Shown here piece after piece: positions 40,898 through 45,922 of a stretch of DNA of 45,922 nt. This DNA comes from Asaia bogorensis (lineage in GTDB: Bacteria; Pseudomonadota; Alphaproteobacteria; Acetobacterales; Acetobacteraceae), in contig CAMDGX010000032.1 of assembly GCA_945897825.1 (NCBI GenBank), positions 1 to 45,922 of the forward strand, in the 5' to 3' direction. Position numbers and translations under genes: made by a program. The notes beneath the pieces are model-generated. The model did no database searches, was not told the origin of the DNA, and was given only the letters and a program-made list of their open reading frames with translations. Every line of letters begins with the position of its first letter. The stretch's first letter is position 1.

Positions 40898-42366
40898 AGA
40901 TCCATCCCCGCGTGTGAAATCCCGAAGGAGGCCCGCACCAGCGGCCAGTCCGCCAGATCCGCACCCCGCGCCGCGCCCTCCAGCATCGGCAGGTGCAGCC
41001 AGCCGGGATCGCGTTGGAAGGCGCCGGCGATCTGCCCGCCCTCCAGCCGCAGCCAGGTCCAGATGCCGCCGCGCGGCCCCTCGGCCCAGCCGAACCCCTC
41101 GCCGGTCACCATCGGCAGGGTCGCCACGATCTCGCCCCCCGGCAATTCGGCCAGAACGGTGCGGACCATGCGCGCCGAATCCCGCAGCTCGGCCAGCCAC
41201 ACCAGCAGCCGCGCCGCCGCATCGCCCGCCACCTCGCGCACCGGCGCCACGTTGAGGTCGTGGTAGGGCCGATAGCCCGGCCCGCGTCGCAGGTCCGTCG
41301 CTGCGCCGCTGGCCCGCCCGGCCGGCCCGCCTGCCGCCAGCGCCGTCGCCAGCGCAGGCGACACCATGCCGACCCCCTCCAGCCGGCGCAGCAGCGGCGC
41401 GCACAGCCCGCCGAGTTCCGCGAGGTCGCACACCAGGGCGGCGGCGGCGGCGCGCAATGCCTCCTCCCCCTCCGGCGCGATGTCGGTGGCCAAGCCGCCG
41501 GGCACCACGACATCCATCATCAGCCGGTGGCCGAACGCCCGCGCCCCGGCGCGCAGCAGCGCCTCGCGGTGACGCTGGCACTGCGCGGCAACGAGCGGCG
41601 CGCCGGCGGCGGCGGCCAGGGCGGCGATGTCGGCCAGGTGCATCGCCATGCGCTCCGCCTCGGCGATCGCCGCCCGCAGGGCCAACGCGCGCGGCGGCGG
41701 CAGCATGTCGCTCGCCGCCTCGGCGGCCCGGGCGAAGGCGATGCCGTGCGCCACCGGCGCGTCCCCGGCCAGCCGGGCGGCGAAGCGGCTGGCGGCGCGC
41801 GGGGACTTGCCGCGCATCAGCGCCGGCACCCCCTTGTGCAGCCAGCCCAGCCGCGCCTGCACCCGCGCGATGTGCCCGCCGCGCACGAACAGGCGGAACT
41901 GCCCGGCCTCAGCGATCCCCCCGGCCAGCGGGCCGATCGGCACCTGGTCCAGCCCCCCGGCCGGACCCGCCTCGCCCGGCGGTGTCACGGCGGCGCGGGG
42001 CGGCGGGCGGGCGACCAGGGGCGAAGAAACCTCCCAGGCGCCATGGTCCAGCCAGGCCCGCGCATCCACCGCGCCGTCGGCCGCATGCCCCCACAGGTCG
42101 CTCAGCGCCCGCTCGAACAGCACTGCCGCCGGACGCTGCGGCGACAGCGCCGGGTAGCGCCCGTCGACCACCGGCACCGAGACGGCCAGCATGCCCTCGG
42201 CGTCGCGCCACAGCGCATGCACCGCCAGCGCCTCCCCCCACAGGGCCACCAGCGCCAGCCCCGGCTCCGCCGCCAGCGCCGACCATTGCGCCGGCGAGAC
42301 CGGGTGGCGTGGCCAGGGCCGGCAGGGCAGGCCGCCCTGGGCACGCAGGTTGGCCGCGAGGCCCAT
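40894..42366 (-). CDS. Hydrogenase-4/complex I-like large subunit (HyfG/NuoCD-like) without NiFe cysteines
   Basis: The 490-residue protein joins a NuoC-like N-terminal part (about 1-125) to a NuoD/hydrogenase-like large domain, recognisable by DQVPIGPLAGGIAEAGQFRLF and RLGWLHKGVPAL (140-181). The segment that normally holds the first CxxC reads RLAGDAPVAH (198-207), and the C-terminus, which normally holds the second, reads VRASFGISHAGMDL. All four NiFe ligands are therefore absent. This fits the energy-converting-hydrogenase-related (Ehr) class, with unknown electron donor. Its start overlaps the upstream gene stop (TGATG). Confidence 0.9.
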   Translation of the reverse strand: MGLAANLRAQGGLPCRPWPRHPVSPAQWSALAAEPGLALVALWGEALAVHALWRDAEGMLAVSVPVVDGRYPALSPQRPAAVLFERALSDLWGHAADGAVDARAWLDHGAWEVSSPLVARPPPRAAVTPPGEAGPAGGLDQVPIGPLAGGIAEAGQFRLFVRGGHIARVQARLGWLHKGVPALMRGKSPRAASRFAARLAGDAPVAHGIAFARAAEAASDMLPPPRALALRAAIAEAERMAMHLADIAALAAAAGAPLVAAQCQRHREALLRAGARAFGHRLMMDVVVPGGLATDIAPEGEEALRAAAAALVCDLAELGGLCAPLLRRLEGVGMVSPALATALAAGGPAGRASGAATDLRRGPGYRPYHDLNVAPVREVAGDAAARLLVWLAELRDSARMVRTVLAELPGGEIVATLPMVTGEGFGWAEGPRGGIWTWLRLEGGQIAGAFQRDPGWLHLPMLEGAARGADLADWPLVRASFGISHAGMDL

Positions 42367-43631
42367 CACAGCCCCTCCGCCAGCAGGGCGAACCAGCGCG
42401 CCACGCCCGGTACCACGCCCGCCGCGACGGCCAGCGCCAGCACCAACGCCGCGGGAACGCCCGCCATGCCCATCGCCGACCGCGGCTGCCACGCATGCCA
42501 CGCCGCGCGCGCGAGCCCCGCCGCGCCGGCCACCATCAGCCCCGCCAGCCCGATCGCCAGCCATGCCGAGACCTCCGCGGCATCCACCAGCAGCGCCAGC
42601 CCCGCCGCGAACGTGGCGAAGGGCGGCAGCAGCGCGAGCCCGGCCAGCGCTGCGGCGCGCACCTTTCCGCGTCCGGCCAGCGCCAGCGGGCCCAGCAGCA
42701 GCGATCCGCTCAGCAGCAGGAGCCCCGCCGCCATCGCCTCCGGCCCGCCCAGCCCGAAGCCGACCGTCGCCAGCCCCGCCTGGAACAGCACGGCATCGCG
42801 GCCCGGATGGCTGCCCGTGCGCCACAGCGACATCGCGGCCCAGCCCAGGCTCGCCAGCCCCAGCAGCAGCAGCGCCGGCCCGGGGGCGAGGGCATCGGGG
42901 TGCGCCATCGCCACCTCCCGCCCGCGCAGCAACACCAGCAGCGCGGCCGCCCCCAGCGCCGGCAGCAACGCGATCACCGCGCCGTCGCCGCGCCCGGCCG
43001 CGCGCGCCCAGCCATGCAGCGGCGCCAGCCCGGCCAGCGGCGCCAGCCCGGCCAGGAGCAGGATCCAGCCCAGCGACACCATGCCCGGCGGCAGGTCGGC
43101 CGCCATCGCCGCGAGCCCGGTCCATCGCGGCACGGCGCCGGACGCGGCCCCCAGCAGGAGGCAGCCCATCAATGCCAGCGCCAGCGCCGGCAGCGCCGCG
43201 CGCAATGCCCGCCCGGCCGCTATCCCTCCGGCGCCGACCAGCAGCAGCGCCAGCACCGCGACCTCCAGCCCCACCCAGGCGAGCACCGGCGCATCGGCCA
43301 GCACTGCCAGTTCCAACCCGGCCAGCACGCCCAGCACCTGCGCCGCGCGTGCCCCGGTGCCGGCCCCGGTGGCGGCCCCGGTGGCGCCCCGTCCGATCCA
43401 GGCGCCCAGCAATCCGGCCAGCGCCACCAGTATTCCCAGATGCGCCGAAAGCGCATCCACCAGCAGCCCCGCTTCCGCCGACGGGCGCCAGGGCAGCGCG
43501 GCGGCCAGCGCGAGCGTCACGGCCGCGACGGAAGGTGCGCCCCATCGCGCCAGATCGGCCCGCCGGGTCAAGGACAGCGCGACGGCGCCCGCTGCCGGCA
43601 CCGCCACGACCGCCCAGGCGAGGGCGCTCAC
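42366..43631 (-). CDS. Hydrogenase-4 component F-like proton-pumping membrane subunit (HyfF/NuoN-like)
   Basis: The 421-residue protein is almost entirely hydrophobic, with about a dozen membrane segments, in the Mrp/NuoLMN antiporter family. The usual loop motif FHxWLPDAH is degenerate here (LAPLHGWARAAGRGDGAVIALLP) and several charged residues expected in the channel are not obvious. GTG 43631 overlaps the preceding gene stop (GTGA). It should form part of the proton- or ion-translocating arm. Assignment to F is by size and operon position, not by unique motifs. Confidence 0.82.
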   Translation of the reverse strand: MSALAWAVVAVPAAGAVALSLTRRADLARWGAPSVAAVTLALAAALPWRPSAEAGLLVDALSAHLGILVALAGLLGAWIGRGATGAATGAGTGARAAQVLGVLAGLELAVLADAPVLAWVGLEVAVLALLLVGAGGIAAGRALRAALPALALALMGCLLLGAASGAVPRWTGLAAMAADLPPGMVSLGWILLLAGLAPLAGLAPLHGWARAAGRGDGAVIALLPALGAAALLVLLRGREVAMAHPDALAPGPALLLLGLASLGWAAMSLWRTGSHPGRDAVLFQAGLATVGFGLGGPEAMAAGLLLLSGSLLLGPLALAGRGKVRAAALAGLALLPPFATFAAGLALLVDAAEVSAWLAIGLAGLMVAGAAGLARAAWHAWQPRSAMGMAGVPAALVLALAVAAGVVPGVARWFALLAEGL

Positions 43632-44245
43632 GACGAATCCCCGACGGCCGTCGCGCGCACGGCCACCAGGCGCCGCACCGAAGGCAGCAGCGCCGCGGCC
43701 GGCAGCACCAAGGTCGCCAGCGCGATCGCCGCCATGCCGGGGAACACCGGCACCGCGACCAGCGCCAGCACCAGCCCGTTCTCCAGCGCCAGCACGCCGG
43801 CCACCTGCCCAGCTGCGTCGCGGCGCAGCGCCATCGCCAGCCAGCCGGCCAGGATCACGGCCAGCGCCGTCGCCAGCACCGCCCCGGCCACCGGTGCTGC
43901 CACCGCCAAGGCCAGCGCCGCCACCGCCACCCCGGCGGCGGCCAGCGCCACTGGCTTGACGGGCCCGCTTTCCTCCAACACCGGCGCCAGGGCGCGCAGG
44001 CCACGCGGCAATGCGACGGCCTTGATCGCCAGCGCCAATGCCGCGACGGCCATGCCCTGCCAGCTCGCCTGCAGCCAGGCCTGGGCCAGCGCCGCGAGCG
44101 CCAGGCACGCCGCCTGGGCCGCCACCAGCGCCCCGATCGGGCCGACGCGGCGCGCGAGCAGCAGCGCCAGGGCCAGCACCAGCATCGCGGCCCCGGCCAG
44201 CGGCGGGGCGGCGCGGGCCAGCTCGTCGATCCATGCCGTGCTCAT
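43628..44245 (-). CDS. Hydrogenase-4 component E-like small membrane subunit (HyfE-like)
   Basis: The 205-residue protein has about six membrane helices. Its C-terminal half contains QVAGVLALENGLVLALVAVPVFPG, matching the conserved ENG region of NuoK/HyfE proteins in which the membrane Glu is essential for proton transfer. It lies between the NuoH-like and NuoN-like genes, the usual place for HyfE. ATG 44245 overlaps the stop of the upstream gene as ATGA. Confidence 0.85.
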   Translation of the reverse strand: MSTAWIDELARAAPPLAGAAMLVLALALLLARRVGPIGALVAAQAACLALAALAQAWLQASWQGMAVAALALAIKAVALPRGLRALAPVLEESGPVKPVALAAAGVAVAALALAVAAPVAGAVLATALAVILAGWLAMALRRDAAGQVAGVLALENGLVLALVAVPVFPGMAAIALATLVLPAAALLPSVRRLVAVRATAVGDSS

Positions 44246-45168
44246 GCCGCCCCGCGCAGGGCTTGGCCGGCGAACAGCACACCGACCCCAAGGGCCGCCA
44301 GCAGCGCCGCCAGCGCCATCAGCCCCGGCATGTGCCCCGCCCGCGGCGTCGGCAGCAGGGTGCGCAGCAGGGCGATCCCCGCCGCCAGCAGGGCCATCTT
44401 GGCGACCCAGACCGGCAGGAAGATCAGCCAGTCGCCGATCGTCGTCGCCGGGTCGGGCCGGGGCGGCGGCAGGCCGGGGGGCAGCACCAGGGCCACCAGC
44501 AAGGCGAGCCACACCAGCCGCCGCAGCGCCTCGGCCGCCGCGTCCAACGCGAGATGTCGGCCGGAGAGTTCGCCCGAGCCGCCGCCGCCATCCGCCGCCA
44601 TCGCCAGCAGCAGCGCCAGGCCCAACGGCAGCAGCGCCGGCAGCAGCCCGGGCGCCTCGTCGAACGGCACCTCCAGCATCGCGGGCAAGGCGGTGTCCCC
44701 GGCGGCCAAGGCGAAGGCGAACACCACGCCCAGCAACGCCGGAGCGGCCAGCGTGGCGCGCGAGAGCATCGCGGCGGCGGCGTGGCCGGCGGTGGCGGTG
44801 CCGGAATCCATCGCCCCCAGCACCGCGAGCGCCCGCGCCAGCCCGAGCAGCCCGACGATCACCAGCAGGTCGGCGGCGGGGGCCAAAGCCATGTGCGGGG
44901 TGAAGCTCGGCACCAGCGCGGCGGCCACCGCCAGCACCGCCAGCCGCGCCGCCGGCACCGCGCGCGAGATCGGGGAAGTGCCCTCGCCCACCACCGGCAT
45001 CTGGCCCAGCGCGCGCGCCGCATCCCGCCATGGCTGCAGCAGGGAGGGGCCGGCGCGGCCCCGCATGCGGGCCTCGAACCAGGCGACCGCGCCGGCCAGC
45101 AGCGGGGCCGCCGCCAGCACCAGGGCGAGGTGCAGGATCTGGGCCAGGCCCGGCAACAGCACGCTCAC
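44242..45168 (-). CDS. Hydrogenase-4 component C / NuoH-like membrane subunit
   Basis: The 308-residue protein has about eight membrane helices. Family marks are GRAGPSLLQPWRDAARALGQ (a GPSLLQPxxD motif as in NuoH/HyfC), ISRAVPAARLAV, and MLEVPFDEAPGLLPA with the acidic E-x-P-F-D-E element that contacts the Fe-S arm. It anchors the soluble arm to the membrane. GTG 45168 overlaps the preceding gene stop as GTGA, with a second in-frame GTG six bases later as an alternative. Confidence 0.9.
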   Translation of the reverse strand: MSVLLPGLAQILHLALVLAAAPLLAGAVAWFEARMRGRAGPSLLQPWRDAARALGQMPVVGEGTSPISRAVPAARLAVLAVAAALVPSFTPHMALAPAADLLVIVGLLGLARALAVLGAMDSGTATAGHAAAAMLSRATLAAPALLGVVFAFALAAGDTALPAMLEVPFDEAPGLLPALLPLGLALLLAMAADGGGGSGELSGRHLALDAAAEALRRLVWLALLVALVLPPGLPPPRPDPATTIGDWLIFLPVWVAKMALLAAGIALLRTLLPTPRAGHMPGLMALAALLAALGVGVLFAGQALRGAA

Positions 45169-45922
45169 CACAGCCCGGCTCCATGCAGCGCCAGCATCGC
45201 CATCAGCGCCAGCCCGACCAGCAGGGGGGCGAGGCGGGCGCCGAAGCCGCGGCCGGGCCATGCGACGGGGCGCTTCAGGCGCCACGACGGCAGCCGCAGC
45301 CGGGGCAGCCCGTGGCCGAGCGCCCGCGCGAAGCCCGCCGCGCCCAGTTGCGTCGCCGGGTCGCCGAACGGCAGCCAGGAGGGGGACGGCGCCTGGCCGC
45401 CTTCCCAGGCCGGGGCCACTCGGTGCCCCGCCGGCGCGCGGGTGCGGACCCCGAGCGCCACCACCGCCCCGGCCAGCGCCACCAGCAGTGCGAGGCCGAG
45501 CGGGGCGTAGCCTTGCACCGACAGCCAGCCGGACGGCGCCGCCGCCCCGGCCAGCATCGCCACCGCCGGGCCCGCCAGCGCCAGCACCACGCCCGGCACC
45601 AGCCCGCTCAGCGCCAGCAAGGCGGAGAACGCCAGCATCGCCCAGCGCCAGGCCGGCCCGACCTCCTCCGCCACGGCGGCACGGGGGGAGCGCGGCCGGC
45701 CGAGGAAGGCCACCCCGAGCCCGCGCAGCGCCGCGAAGCCCAGCAGCGCCGCCGCCAGACCGGCCGCCGCGACGACCACCAGCCCCAGCGCCCACCATTC
45801 CGCCCCGCCGCCGCGCGGCAGGGTTGTGGCCGCGCGCACCAGCAGCCACAGCCCGGCGAATCCTGCGCCCGGCGGCAGCATCGCCACCGCCAGCCCGGCC
45901 GCCAGCGCGGCGGCGAAGGTGA
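45165..45922 (-). CDS. Hydrogenase-4 component B / NuoL-like subunit, C-terminal part (5' end outside window)
   Basis: The frame is open to the right edge; the internal Met near 45887 is not the true start. About 250 residues remain: several membrane helices, then a soluble segment VAPAWEGGQAPSPSWLPFGDPATQLG and a last helix. In HyfB-type proteins the loop before the last helix has a W-D-C-G box, which here is WEGG without the cysteine. It belongs to the ion-translocating arm and is probably the first gene of this operon within the window; ferredoxin-like subunits (HyfA, HyfH) are not seen. Confidence 0.85.
   Translation of the reverse strand, partial: TFAAALAAGLAVAMLPPGAGFAGLWLLVRAATTLPRGGGAEWWALGLVVVAAAGLAAALLGFAALRGLGVAFLGRPRSPRAAVAEEVGPAWRWAMLAFSALLALSGLVPGVVLALAGPAVAMLAGAAAPSGWLSVQGYAPLGLALLVALAGAVVALGVRTRAPAGHRVAPAWEGGQAPSPSWLPFGDPATQLGAAGFARALGHGLPRLRLPSWRLKRPVAWPGRGFGARLAPLLVGLALMAMLALHGAGLW

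Noticed and set aside
40894-42366. True NiFe hydrogenase large subunit
   Set aside because: Neither cysteine pair needed for the metal centre is present.
1-45922. tRNA or rRNA genes, transposases, integrases, prophage genes
   Set aside because: None was recognised on either strand by eye; the repeats present have no linked transposase in the window.

Overview
The window is very GC-rich, densely packed DNA from what looks like an alphaproteobacterium, most likely Acetobacteraceae (Roseomonas-like). This placement is inferred from composition, gene content and the style of the intergenic repeats; no rRNA or marker search was possible. No tRNA, rRNA, CRISPR array, transposase or phage gene was seen.

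Layout, left to right. 1-1370: end of a flagellar hook operon (3' part of fliK, then flgD). 1371-10536: small metabolic units, namely a D-aminopeptidase-like serine hydrolase (minus), a MOSC protein and a DMT exporter, a run of metallo-hydrolase, Rieske protein and two paralogous amidohydrolases, a GNAT acetyltransferase (minus), and a methyltransferase-glycosyltransferase fusion. 10559-11267: a GC-rich repeat, a strong-looking promoter and a low-complexity hypothetical gene. 11304-15045 (minus): a probable vitamin B12 operon encoding binding protein, permease, ATPase, TonB and cobalamin adenosyltransferase, with a CDF metal exporter upstream (15117-16004). 16066-18038 (minus): two tandem lipoproteins, each with two retropepsin-type Asp motifs. 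18110-22575 (minus): an ArsR-methyltransferase fusion overlapping metH, with a palindromic operator shared with a divergent 117-residue Cys protein. 23321-34568 (plus): a type I secretion ABC exporter and its membrane fusion protein, a Sel1-repeat protein, a large multi-domain glycosyltransferase, a protein with ChW-like repeats and a GT4 glycosyltransferase. 34738-40228: two enoyl-CoA hydratase family genes, a Q/V-rich PRC-barrel protein, a DUF1328 membrane peptide and a CocE-type hydrolase. 40361-45922 (minus): a six-gene hydrogenase-4-like (hyf-like) complex running off the right edge.

How the parts connect. B12 import and adenosylation (11.3-15 kb) lie close to the B12-dependent methionine synthase (18-21.6 kb). 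The secretion block pairs an export channel with glycosyltransferases and a cell-surface-like repeat protein, suggesting export and glycosylation of a surface product whose substrate is not evident. The hyf-like complex keeps the four Fe-S cysteines of its small subunit but lacks the NiFe-binding cysteines in its large subunit, so it is probably an energy-converting-hydrogenase-related (Ehr) complex and not a hydrogenase.

Two repeat families stand out. Five copies of an approximately 120-135 bp A/T-rich compound inverted repeat fill intergenic gaps, most of them directly against stop codons. A GC-rich cloverleaf palindrome (one full and one half copy) appears to supply the start codon of the B12-binding-protein gene.
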